The translations under genes were made by a program, and so were the position numbers. Shown here one piece after another: positions 38,048 to 50,155 of a stretch of DNA of 64,000 nucleotides (position 1 is the stretch's first letter; each line of letters starts with the position of its first letter). The stretch comes from Sclerurus mexicanus (taxonomy: Eukaryota > Chordata > Aves > Passeriformes > Furnariidae): positions 76,215 to 140,214 of the forward strand of contig VWZF01005124.1 in NCBI GenBank assembly GCA_013396755.1, given 5' to 3'. A model generated the notes under the pieces. That model had not been told where the DNA came from. It worked only from the letters and a program-made list of their open reading frames with translations, and searched no databases.

Positions 38048-38780
38048 CAAGCCCAAAACAAAGCTGCACAGTCTGTGAGTTTATTCCTATGACCACAGGT
38101 CCAAACAACTATAACAGAGGAAGCAAGATGTCATTTCACCACCAGAAATATTTCTCACTAACTTCTGAACTCATTCATCCCTCCTCCACAAAACAAATGT
38201 GTCTCAGCATTTAGATAGCAGACTGAGTTTGAAAAGCTAGCAGTTGGAGGATAGGAGAGGAAGACAAGGAGTAGGGATAGAATAAAAACCATATTTTGAC
38301 TTGAACAAGGAAAATCAGTACAGGAAAACAATTACAGAATCCAATAGCCTTATTAAAAGCATTTCTGTTAAAATGACTGCATTTTGAATTAGACTTCTAA
38401 GAGAATTTTTAAGTAAACTATAATATGCCATATATTTTTAAACAGAAGGAAATTGGCAAACAATTTTCAGTTGTCAAAGCTTTTATTTAGTTATCAACAC
38501 GTGAATTAAATTTCACCTTTTTTTTCAGTCACACTGTGACAGTAACTTAACAGAACATAGTAGTTCACTTTCTTCTTACTCAGCACTAGCCTGACACAAT
38601 GTAGTATAAAAACTAGACAATAAAAACAACAAATAAAATAAATTACTGCATACCAGTAATCATTATAACTTTCACTGCCTGCTAACACAAGAAAAATAGC
38701 AGTAAAGGTATATATGTAACAATACAGTGAATCATTTCCGAATTGCAGTTTTATCTTCCAGACAAAAAGTCTTCAAAGCT
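38048..38780 (+). repeat. Duplicated block B, copy 2
   Basis: Second copy of the 733-bp block at 36,636-37,368. It continues without break into single-copy DNA after 38,780, whereas copy 1 stops at an N. Confidence 0.93.
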
Positions 38781-41772
38781 GAGTTTGTGTTGTGTGAAGC
38801 AACTGTGGATCTGAGTTCTCTGTCTTCCAGCAAGATAACTAGAATGAGAGTCAGAAAGGCATACAGAATAAAGTCCATCAACAGAAAGCCTTTGGATTTT
38901 AAAAATGCTATTTTAAATGCTATGATCCATGTACATAATTTTTCTATTAATTTGCAATTACTGTGCAAAGTAATTGGATATCTTGTTTAGGTAAGGTGGA
39001 CAGTAGGGAGGTTCATAAGAAATATTTCAACCTGAATACATAAAAATGGAAAATGTTATTTGATCCACTGTTTCACTGAAAGTCTGAAAAGGCAGGTTAC
39101 TAGTTTTTGAAATCCCTATGTGCAACTTTTATTTTCAGTTCTGTGACCAAGAATATAAAATATGGAAAGGAATAGAATCCAATGACATACTGATCTTAGA
39201 AACATTTGATGTTGTCTATGACTAGCCAGCATACAATGACTTGCCAGCATACAATTAGAACTTCAAAAATAAAATGGCACAAAAGCACTTATGCTGTATG
39301 CATTTTAATTTTCTATTTTATGCCACAGTAGCTCTGGTTTTAGTCTCAGCTGAAGACTGTTACAGCTTTTTCCTTACTCAACAACTGCCATGAAAGAGAG
39401 CTGCAAAAGCATTCAGCAGTATTTGAAAGGTAAGGGGAGAAGGTAAGAAGGTCTTCAGAATTGGGGAATTTCTGTAAGTAGAAGAGATGGAAATAGCAGC
39501 TTTTAAGAAATGAGTTTATCTCCGCCTTTATATGAGGGCATGGAGCCTTGTATTTGGCTGTTTCTACAGCAACCATGGAACAAGGTGCCCTGCAAGCAGC
39601 AAGTATCTCCAGAAACTACTAATATTGCCAACTTTATATGATATTCACAATTCAGTCATTAACTTAACATAAATTCTCCGTGGCTTGCTTTACTTTGACA
39701 TGCTGTGACATGATGCTGCATGCTACTAAAATGGAACTGAGAGAGAGCAACAAAACTCCTCTGCTTAAAGCACCTTGTCTTCTATACATGTACTTTTTAA
39801 TCCCAGTAAGTGACAAGTTACAGTGTTTGAAACCTACTACCTCAGAAAAGTGAAAGCTCACAAATATGTTTAAACTACTTTTGACATATGTATACAAGCT
39901 AAATAAGGAAAATTTGAATAATTTTTATGTTTCATTTTATAATTAAAAAATCAGTCTTATCAACCAAACTCCCTCCAATACTGGCACTGTGCAATTAGGA
40001 TGAAACTGAATTTCAAACTACATTTTATTATTGTCAGATGTATACCTACAACTCTTCTGTGACAATAATCCAGACCACTAAACATCTACAAGACCAAATG
40101 GACATAGTGCAGTGGGTAAGCAAATTAAAAAAAAATAAAATATTTTCTGAGGAAAAAACAGTCTTTGTAGAAGGAGAAAAGATGCATCTGATACTTTTTG
40201 TCTTTCCCTCCCATGGTTAGAGTTATGAAACAATTGACTACTGCTCACTTGTCATGTCCCTGGCAGATCCAACACAGCAGGTGAAGTGAAACATGCAACC
40301 AATCAAAAGGTATTTTCACATGAGCAGAGCTTGTGTGAACAGAGCTTAGGGGGAGGACTGCATTTTTACAAAACAAACATATAAACAAACACAAAAACTT
40401 CTAAAAAATGCAGTTTGTATCAATCATAAAAAAAAAAAAAGGTCATCGTTAAGGTCTACAAAATTTTTTTGGAGGTGATCCTTCAATAGGATTTTTGTTG
40501 ATTTGTTTTCTTGAGTTAAATACATAGTAGACATTTCATAATTCTTTCTTAAGATTGTCTTTTTATTATTACATTATTGTTTTGTCTTGCAAACATGGAA
40601 TTATGGCAGTTTTTAAAGTAGAATCAGATTCTTCATCCCATGCTAATAAACCTTGTCAGATACTGAGGCCCCAGAGGCCATTACAAATTGATCAGCACAA
40701 GAGAAAGGCCACCAGTCCCTCCAGAGGACTGCAGTTAATGAGGTACAAAAGAACCAACATTTCCCAAGCATGTTATTTATTCACCTGTACTGCATGTCAC
40801 AAGATATGTTTGCTCTAAAGGGACTAAATGCTTTACTGCATTACATGTTGCGTTATTTACAAAGTTCCTTAGAGACCTGGACCTGGCAAATATGAATTCA
40901 TTCTAAGGAATATCAGTAGACTTGAAAGCATCAGTACTCAACAAAATCACGTCATGAAATTTTGTTTGCTAAGTACTTATAACAGCTTAAGAATATTTTG
41001 AATTTTGTACAAAGTCATCTCCATTTCTCAGTTATTAGTTAATAAGCTATTCTAACTGTTACATACTTCCATCAATTTTGTATTTTTTACAATCATTTTA
41101 GTTAAACTCCAGCTATAAAAATGGACATTACTTATACAGGAAAAAAAAAAAAAAGGAAAAAAATACAGAAAAAAAATAACAGGAAAACAACCAAACCTCC
41201 AAACAAAACTCCAAAACAAACAAACAAAAATAGTCATAGCAGGGCACAAAGCAGCCAAACTGGGCAAGAGGAAACACACAGATGGTAAGTCAAGCCAGAG
41301 ATTATTTTGTACCTGTTTTGTATTCTAGCTCTTGTTTTTTGAAGTAATGTTCCATGTTCTGGTGAAATTTCTGCCTTCCCCCAGTGTAAAAAATCATACT
41401 TATAGCAACATCTGTGCAGCAGTGAGAGGATGCCTTCTAATACCTATGCATTAGGAACAAACTGCATTTCTATAGAGACATGATTGAATCAGTTTTAAGA
41501 GATTCACTCTATTAGTATGCCTAGTTTGTTCTCTTTGGCAAGGAGAACATTATTTTGATTTTCATGTGTGTTTTGACATACTTTTTTATTTGGGGGTGTC
41601 TGGCAGTACATAAAGCATGAAATAATGATTCACACAGCTCTGATGTCTACAACAATCATGTTGAAATATACTATTAGCTCCTCAGTTTGAATCTCATATT
41701 GCACACAGAACATCTGGGTGTGCTGCAAGTATATTTTTTACTTTGTGGAGGAGACAGGGTATACAATATTGT
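38781..41772. other. AT-rich unique DNA, no gene seen
   Basis: No mobile element or coding exon is recognised. Contains an 18-bp tandem pair at 39,221-39,256 and A-rich low complexity at 41,141-41,230. Confidence 0.55.
39221..39256 (+). repeat. 18-bp tandem duplication
   Basis: ACTAGCCAGCATACAATG is followed directly by ACTTGCCAGCATACAATT, with two mismatches between the units. Confidence 0.9.
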
Positions 41773-42445
41773 CTGGATTGTTATCCATGCTAACAGTTTT
41801 AAGATTTTAATATTTGATTACAGAGGCTTGTTAAAAACAAAACAAAACAAAAAAAAAAGGCAAAATATCTATTCAGGAGGTAGAACTCTTTCTAATCTGA
41901 ACTTTCACTCTATAGGAAATATATACACAAAAAAGTCTAAATTTTATATATATATTTTCATATATACATATATATATTTTCATATATACATATATATATT
42001 TTCATATATACATATATATATAAATTTATCAAAAACTATATTGCACTACCAACGTACCCTTCTGTAGCTGTGTCCATTTCTGCTGTTTCTCAAAAAAAGC
42101 ATCTTTTTCTTTTTTTTTTTTTTTCAATTTGTTTACCCCAAATTTTCCTGGTAACCATTACACTTGATCATGAGAGCAAAATAGACGGCAAAATCCTGCT
42201 CCTCAACCCACTAGGCTGCCAGGATCCTGTGATCCTTCAGTTATCTTTAAGAAGAATAGGACTGGAGAAGTCTTCTCCTGTGCTGACATAGTCAGATAGA
42301 ACGTTCCAGAAGTCTGAAGAAATTACCAAGACTAATGTTTCAGCTACCTCTGATCAACCCAACAGTGTTGCCAGCAGAATTTGAACTCCACAAGTAGTTC
42401 TGTGATTTAAGCATTTGTTTCATTCTGAATCAAAATTAATATATC
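41773..42445 (+). repeat. Duplicated block C, copy 1 (likely contig overlap)
   Basis: This 673-bp block recurs at 42,447-43,119 at a constant offset of 674 bp. Copy 1 ends at the single N at 42,446 and copy 2 begins right after it. The internal AT minisatellite has the same unit number in both copies, as expected of one locus sequenced once. Confidence 0.95.
41955..42022 (+). repeat. 22-bp AT-rich minisatellite, three units
   Basis: TTTTCATATATACATATATATA repeats with starts at 41,955, 41,977 and 41,999. The same array appears in the second copy of block C at 42,629-42,696. Confidence 0.92.
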
Positions 42446-42446
42446 N
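42446..42446. other. Single-N contig join
   Basis: One N directly between the two copies of block C. Confidence 0.95.
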
Positions 42447-43119
42447 CTGGATTGTTATCCATGCTAACAGTTTTAAGATTTTAATATTTGATTACAGAGG
42501 CTTGTTAAAAACAAAACAAAACAAAAAAAAAAGGCAAAATATCTATTCAGGAGGTAGAACTCTTTCTAATCTGAACTTTCACTCTATAGGAAATATATAC
42601 ACAAAAAAGTCTAAATTTTATATATATATTTTCATATATACATATATATATTTTCATATATACATATATATATTTTCATATATACATATATATATAAATT
42701 TATCAAAAACTATATTGCACTACCAACGTACCCTTCTGTAGCTGTGTCCATTTCTGCTGTTTCTCAAAAAAAGCATCTTTTTCTTTTTTTTTTTTTTTCA
42801 ATTTGTTTACCCCAAATTTTCCTGGTAACCATTACACTTGATCATGAGAGCAAAATAGACGGCAAAATCCTGCTCCTCAACCCACTAGGCTGCCAGGATC
42901 CTGTGATCCTTCAGTTATCTTTAAGAAGAATAGGACTGGAGAAGTCTTCTCCTGTGCTGACATAGTCAGATAGAACGTTCCAGAAGTCTGAAGAAATTAC
43001 CAAGACTAATGTTTCAGCTACCTCTGATCAACCCAACAGTGTTGCCAGCAGAATTTGAACTCCACAAGTAGTTCTGTGATTTAAGCATTTGTTTCATTCT
43101 GAATCAAAATTAATATATC
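42447..43119 (+). repeat. Duplicated block C, copy 2
   Basis: Second copy of the 673-bp block. It runs on into single-copy sequence beginning ACACCTATTTG at 43,120. Confidence 0.95.
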
Positions 43120-46100
43120 ACACCTATTTGATATTTTTTAATAATATAGATAAAAGATAATCATAGAAAATGAGGCAGAAAGAGGCAACAGGAAATTTTT
43201 CTATCACATGCCAGTATACATACATCAGTTATATTAACGTTTGTGGCGTGTCTCATTTTTTTTGAAAGTCTCCATTAGCAGGACACTACAATGTCTCTGA
43301 GCAAATTATTTCAGTTCATTATTGTTTTAATAGTAATAATTTATATTTCTATATTGAACAATAGATATAATTTGGAAGAAGGAAATAAATGTTATGCCTT
43401 GAGAAATCTTGAAATATTTTGACATTTTTTTCTCCTAAAGAAACCACAAAAAGTTCCAATTTGATGGAATAAAGCTTTTTAGACAAAAAGTAAATCTGGA
43501 ATTTTAAAAATAATTTTGAGCTCTACCGTGTTTTGAAAACTCTTGCTAAGGATTGAACAAATTTACTTTCCCGTGGATTACAAATATAGATTCATTCTTT
43601 GTCATACAAGAATTTGTATTTAAGCAGTAGGAGACAAAAGAATAATTCTTAAAAGAATAATTCTCAAGCCCCTATAATTTTCATCTGATCTCTTTTAGAA
43701 TGGAGCATTATTTTTTCCCCTGAGAGTGTAATTTCTTTCAACTGATTGCAGCTGAGAAACTAGTTCTTATACCTGCATTATAAGTATTTAAATTTTGCAG
43801 AGACAAACCCTACTCAAGTCACCATTGTTATTGTTGGACATTATTTTATGGAGTACCAACTCTACTATTTTTCAGGAACATCAGTGTGTCAGATGAACTA
43901 GTATTGCTGCATATCACACCTGGATATTTTGCCACCAACCTCAATGTGCCTCTTGCTGTGTGAAGTCCTTTCGAGCAGTAACTCCCCTGCCAGCTTGAGC
44001 AGTATTACAGAATAAAGAGTTCTTGGTGTCACAGCAGGTGATGCAACTAACAGAGACTTCAGTCCTTAGTCTCTAGTTCTTATCGATTTTAAAGGAGTTC
44101 TTATTTCAAGCCTTTATAGAGTTATGAAAAGTTTCCTATATATAAGTATATATCAAGGAAGCAAAAAAATGTGTGGTGTTCAGGAAACCAATTATTACAT
44201 GTTTGTTTCCTCTATGATTTGAGGCCATAAGGTCCTGGTTAGGTCTCCAAATAAATACACAACAAATTTACAAGACTTTCAAGGCCCCTGTGTTCTTAAA
44301 TGTATATTATTTCTCACACACAGCCTTTCTGAGAACTCAGGACTCCCATAATTCTCCTTTCATGTGTAATTAAAGAGGATTTTATAGGACTTTGGTTGTA
44401 TTTTGCATACAGGCTCTGCACTTCACAATGACTTTTCCTCCCTGTTTATTTTCCTTTAAGTGGTCTCAAGCGGGCTTTCTTGGCATTTCCCAGCTGTGTC
44501 AGGTAAACTTTGCTTAAAGATTCTGCTTCTCCAGTTTGAACTGGCAGAATGGGATTGATTATTCTAAATTATTCAGTGCTTCTGCTATTGCTGAGTGATA
44601 CTTGTAGATCTCTTGGCAAAATACCCTGGAAGAGTGCTATTATAGTCTTTTCCAAACTCCTGATGATAGGCAGGTTATCTACCAGCTTCAAACCCTGTGG
44701 CCTGGTCCTGTATTTTTCATGAATCCAGGACTCCAGAGCCATAGTATTTTACTCCCTAGAACGGGACACTTGTACAAAATGGCTCTAACAGACTACAGAT
44801 CATCAGGACCCCACTGATTTTACTAGAACTTCTGAGGGCTTTTAGGCACCTTCTCCTCTCTTCTCTGCTGAAGTACTTTCATTTTTTGTCTAGGTTCTGC
44901 AGTCTGGACATTATTTTCTGTTTTTTTTTTTTTTTTCAGTCCCATTAACACTGTGTGTCCTGTTTTGCCAAACAGAGCAGGATTTAGAGCCTGGTTAATG
45001 AATTTGCATAGAAGAATTTTAGTTGGAAAGATTCTAAACTGCTCAAAGAATAAAAATAAAAACCACCAGAACTTGGCATCATACAGTCACTTTTCTTTTG
45101 CAATTAAAAACAAGTGCAGTTTGGGAGGAAGATGGAATTTTGCATTTTGAAAGATAGAGCAGAAAAATAAGACTGGGAAAATTTATAATAAAGAGAAAAA
45201 AAAATGAAATTACACTAAATCAAATCAGGGGTAAACAGTTTTATTTATTTACATTGTATTCACTCTAGAAAAAATATGTTTCTCTGCAATTAGCAGTTTC
45301 CTTGGTTTGAAATACAATGTGATCTTTCAGCAGCTACAGTTAGAATGAAAATCAACAGATAAATCACTGAAAGATAAATGGCAAACAGTATGTAAATGAA
45401 TTTCTGAAATGGCTTTTCAACTTAGCAGATATATCAATTATAGCACAATTGTTGCAGTCTAGCAATAATACAAGAAATGTGACACATAGCTGAGCCAAAT
45501 CTTAAAAGTAAGCTTTTTGTAATATTATTAAAACATTTCATTTATATATCTCTTTTGGCAAGGAATTTATAAAGAGAATGCTAGTGGTTTAATATTTTGT
45601 ATTGTTTTTTCCCACCAACACACTGATCTCTCCACAATTTTACTTATCTCATTCAGAGAATTTATTAACTAATGTAGCAAACAAAATCATAGAAATTAAT
45701 GATAAAAGTACTCATGTATAAGGTACTCATACAGGCCTTTCCTATGCATGTGCATGTTTACCACAATACAGACCCTGTGAGTTTACCCATTCTGATTTAG
45801 ATGATTCCCAGTTTCACCAGTTCAACAGAACTGATTATGCTTTTCCTTTCTCTTTCTGCATACTTTCTATACATTTTCCTGATATCAATGTGTCAAATGA
45901 AATGCGTTCAGATATTTTCAAGTGAAGATATATGAAGAGAAAAAAACATGGATCAGATAATAAGGCAGAATAATCATATTTGCACAGGTGCACAACACAG
46001 AGGTTTTCCAGACAGCTGGTTGTACTCAGTTGCACTCCAAGTCTATTAAACCCTGATGCCTCCTGACTGAATGAGAATACATTATAAATACTAACACATT

Positions 46101-46365
46101 TTTGTCTAGCTTGGAATCAGTGTGTTTGTACTTATGTCTTGAACCTGTCAAACTCTGACTAGGATGAAGATTTCTGTTAATTTTCTTTAATTTAATCTGA
46201 AGTTCTCTTAAAATAAACCTTTCTCTTTAACACAAAAAAATCTAGCCAGAGATTCATGCAATGCTCTGGATACAACTACTCTGGACAAGATTTTTTGTAA
46301 CTCAGAACATACCTTAACTAAATAAGAGGAAAATATATATGCATAAAAATACCTTAAGGATGGGG
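43120..46365. other. AT-rich unique DNA, no gene seen
   Basis: No element or exon recognised. The subregion 43,900-44,900 is somewhat less AT-rich, but its frames are short and interrupted. Confidence 0.55.
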
Positions 46366-46618
46366 TCAGACTTTTCTAGTGGTGCCTGGCAATGGGATAA
46401 GGGTAATGGGAACAAACTGAAACACTGGAGGTTCCATCCGAATATGAGGAAAGTCTTTACTTTTAGGGTGATGGAGCACTAGCACAGGCTGCCCAAAGAG
46501 GTGGTGGAATATCAGTGTGTTGCCTAGAGGGACCTGCTTTAAAAGTAGTTTTGGACTAGATGATCTCCAGAGATCCCTTCCAACTTCAATCATTCTGTGA
46601 TTTTGTGTGATTCTGTGA
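46366..46618 (+). mobile_element. CR1 LINE, short 3'-terminal copy
   Basis: The sequence carries the CR1 3' end in order: TAATGGGAACAAACTGAAACACTGGAGGTTCC-like text near 46,405-46,436, GAGGAAAGTCTTTACTTTTAGGGTG, and GGCTGCCCAAAGAGGTGG near 46,486-46,503. Then come GGACTAGATGATCTCCAGAG, TCCCTTCCAACTTCAATCATTCTGTG and a short ATTTTGTG/ATTCTGTG tail ending near 46,618. The octamer tail fixes orientation on the plus strand. The copy is heavily 5'-truncated (about 250 bp), which is typical for CR1. It is less diverged than the 21-23 kb copies as judged by eye. Confidence 0.92.
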
Positions 46619-46697
46619 AAATGTTACTGAAGAATTTGCTGAAAGTGGAACTTTTTAAAAGACATTTATTCTCTTGGGGAGGCACAATGTAGACAAA

Positions 46698-46745
46698 ATA
46701 TAATTAATTATAATATATATATTATATAATATAATTATAATTAAG
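46698..46745. repeat. A/T-only near-palindromic tract
   Basis: About 48 bp of only A and T (AATTAATTATAATATATATATT and similar), locally self-complementary. It lies about 80 bp downstream of the CR1 3' end. Confidence 0.75.
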
Positions 46746-49588
46746 AATATACCTGTATGGCCCTTTAGCTCATCATCATGTTATCTGGGGGTTCAAATTA
46801 ATGATTCCACTTATGGAGGTAGAGAACTAACCGATCAAGCATTTTCCTAAATATTGTTTTTAGTAACTCACATTCAAACATTTTTGTTTTAGTTTTGGCA
46901 TATGCATAGCATTTCCCCAAAGCTTCTCTGCATTATTTGCAAAACTTCATTTTATTAAATCTGCTGCATACTCCATTTTCATTACAATTCAGTATTCTAA
47001 ACAAAAGCAATTTTGCAACAGATATGATGTTTCAGTATTATTTTTGTTTTAAGTTTTTAAGTTTTACAGAATTAGTTAGCATTATGCTCGATTTGTGTAC
47101 ATACATAGTTTATCATTCTATCTTTTCTTGTACTAACAGATTAGCATGGTTTTCTACCCTTGCTGCCTGGCATGCATAAGATGATAATCATAAGCTTGAA
47201 ATTTCACCTAAGTTAGAAGAAAGTTTTAAGAGAAAATAAAAGATGCTTCAGTCTGTTTGCAAAATCTTGTGTTGCCTAAGCAGTCAACAGACTTCATGTG
47301 TCTTAGATAATGCATGGCTTAAAGTGAGTTTGGGAGTAGGGCAGATATGTAAAGATCATTCAGATAAGAACTCAGCTGCTGAAGCCAAAGAATATTAAAA
47401 AAAAAACAGATTTTCCTATCTGGCTAAGCAAGCAGATTGTCAACAACAACAACAACCAAAAAAAAAAAAAATAGTGCTTAAACTCAGATTTCAGGAACTA
47501 CAGAGCGATAGCAGAAAAAAACCGCTCACCTAATGAAGCAGTATCAAGCAGGAAATATCTACCTAAACAAAACATTGGCAGTATTTGGGAGAGAGGCAAA
47601 CAAGCATGGAGTTCACGGGCTTTAAATAAACCTCTTAGCCTCAAAGTCATTGTAAATTAATATTGCAGTAGATGTACATTTTGCATTCATGGAATAATAC
47701 TGTTTTCTAACTGTAAAAACACAGAGACAATACACGTTACAAGCAAATTTGTGAAGGAGAGGATTTGTAAAAAAATATGGTCTTGATATAACGGTTAATT
47801 TCCACAAAACCTAAGATAAATTTTTTGCTTGAGAGCTATTATGCATTGAACTGAATCATAACTCACTCTAAGGTGAGAGACAAATCAACACACAATCTTG
47901 ACGTAAGAAACCTTTTTTTTTTTCTTTTCCCCTTTTATTTCCCAAAAATCCACCTGTCTTCATCCAGTTATGACACTACTTAACACCTCTCTATCCATAT
48001 AATGAAAAACACATTGATGACAAAATCTACAAGTTCAGAAACAAAACTTATATCTGAATGAATGCTGGTGTGTGGTTAAAATTACTGGAGACATTATCTT
48101 GCAAAACAAGGATAAGCAGAAATTGGAGAAAAATAAGGATTGCAGAAGATTCAAGTTCACGTAGGTGTCACTTCAACAGAGAAGCATCTTTGCTTTGGAA
48201 TAACAAAAAAATAACTAAAAATCAAGGTATGAACTTGAAAAATTTGAGTATAAAACAATGATTTGAACATTTACCAGTCAATCATATCTGATCACTTATC
48301 TCAGGGCCTGTGTTGACTTCCAGCAACATCAACAGTAGAACTTCTTTTTATTTGGAGATTTTTGAATAGGCTTATTTTATATATATAATTGCTTGTACTC
48401 ATATGTCTCATAACACAATTATGGAATTCTAGGTAAAGCATAGAAATTTCTGATTTTAATGCAAACAGTTTATTTAGTATAAAAATATAGTCTACATAAA
48501 ATCATGTGTAATTAGCACAGAATTGTTTAGCTTAATAGAACTGCAAAAGCAGTCACTTAGCATATTCAGATTCTTAGAAAGCTTCACATACATCCCCTTG
48601 GGTATTTTTAATTTGATAGATCTTTCTAAGACTGTGGATATTCATATGAGAATCAGATGTTTGTGTAAGAATCAAAGGTATTAGTTCACACAAAGTATTA
48701 AAAAGACTATCAGTTTTGGTTTATGACAGTTATTAGGTTGAATACTGTATTCCACAGACAGACTTTAGTTTTCTGGCTTTGTTTTACTTATTTCTAAGAA
48801 TCTGTTTAAAAAATGGGTTTCAAATTAACTCTATTGTTCTTGTGCCAGCAGTTCTTCGTAATGAATATGCATTTAATGACAGAAACCAAAATATCTTTCC
48901 CTCGATAGGGATCAAACTACAGAAATGCAGGTTAAGTACACTTCACAGTTCATAGTTAGCCACACTGTGACTTTATTAATATCTAAACACTGTAAAAATG
49001 TTTTGATGAAAAAGTAGAAATAAAAGTGAATTTTTACTTCAGGGGGAAGAGTCAGGACTAAGTTTTAAAAATGAACTCTTCTGTTTGGAGATAGAAACCT
49101 TTGTATCAAAGAGAACAGAAACAACAAGTTTGAAAACTTCCTCAGATCTGCATATCTTATTTCTGCAAACACTTCAGTGCAGAATTTTGACACTTCAAGT
49201 GACTTATGACCACTCTGGCAAGGGGTGTGTGTAGTCATTTAAATATGCCTAAGAATAATTTATAATGCACTTGCATAGAGAAACAGATTTCAGGTCTTAT
49301 CAGACACGGTACACAGATCATAGTTATTTTTGTTATGTTTGATACCCACTGCCAACATTTCATCTGCAAATATCACTCAAAGCCTCCAAAACCTGACATG
49401 CAACATAACAGATGCATCAGCATATCGTTGGATAAATTTGCTACGCAGGCAGACTTATTTCACTCTTCATGATTGTATTGTCACTTACTCATCCAGTTTC
49501 TATAATAATTCAAAGAAATCATGGCAATAAATTTCACTACCAGACATGCTTTTAGGTTTAAAAATAACTAAATGGTTTCTTTACGCTG
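46746..49588. other. AT-rich unique DNA, no gene seen
   Basis: No element or coding exon recognised. A (CAA)n plus poly(A) tract lies at 47,442-47,471. Confidence 0.55.
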
Positions 49589-49594
49589 CTTTCA
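49589..49594. repeat. 6-bp target-site duplication, left copy
   Basis: CTTTCA directly precedes the LTR and matches the six bases directly after it at 50,150-50,155. Confidence 0.85.
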
Positions 49595-50149
49595 TGGTTT
49601 AACCCCAACCAGCAACTAAACCTCACATAGCCACTCACTGACTCTCCTCTGATAGGACAGTGGAGAGAATCACAAGAGCAAAAATGAGAAAGCTCATGCA
49701 TTGAGGGAAAGATAGTTTAATAAGTAAAGTAAAACAAGAATTCATTCACTGTTTCCCATGAGCATGCAGTTATTCAGCCATCTTCAGGAAAGTAGAGCTC
49801 CACCACTTGTAAAGGGGACTTCAGAAGGCAAATACCGTAATTTCAAACATCACCTTCTTCCTTTTTCTTCTCCCAGCTCCCTGTGTTAAGCGTGATGCCA
49901 TATGGTCTAGAATATTTCTTTGGTCAGTTGTGATCAGCTGTCCTGGCTGTGTCCCCTACCTAATTCCCCAGCCTCCTCTCTGGTGCGGTGGGGCAGAAGC
50001 AGAAAAAAGACCATGTCTCTGTGTAAGCACTTCTCAGCAGTAATGAAAATATTCCTGTGTTATCATCACTGTTTTCAACACAAATCCATAATATAGGTCT
50101 ACAGTAGCTACTGTGAAGAAAATTAACTATATACCAGCCAAATCCAGCA
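49595..50149 (-). mobile_element. Solo LTR of an avian endogenous retrovirus
   Basis: The 555-bp block begins TGGTTTAACCCC and ends ATCCAGCA on the plus strand, that is with the TG...CA ends of an LTR. It is flanked by identical 6-bp duplications CTTTCA. In minus-strand orientation it follows a widespread bird LTR family that I recognise: a GGCTGGTATATAGTTAATTTTC-like start, a CACAGCCAGGACAGCTGATCAC segment, a U3/R core, an ATTAAA signal (49,721 down to 49,716), and a GTTGGGGTTAAACCA terminus. No gag, pol or env sequence adjoins it, so it is a solo LTR left by recombination between two LTRs. A 6-bp duplication fits alpha- or betaretrovirus-like (ERVK-type) integration. The canonical TATA box of the family is not evident here. 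Confidence 0.9.
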
Positions 50150-50155
50150 CTTTCA
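50150..50155. repeat. 6-bp target-site duplication, right copy
   Basis: CTTTCA, identical to 49,589-49,594. Confidence 0.85.

Noticed and set aside
37758..38108. 116-codon minus-strand open frame
   Set aside because: It spans the single N at 38,047, so its first part comes from a different, probably misplaced contig; no recognisable domain.
41687..42965. Two near-identical pairs of plus-strand open frames
   Set aside because: The duplication is an assembly overlap and the frames run through an AT minisatellite giving Tyr/Ile repeats; no coding support.
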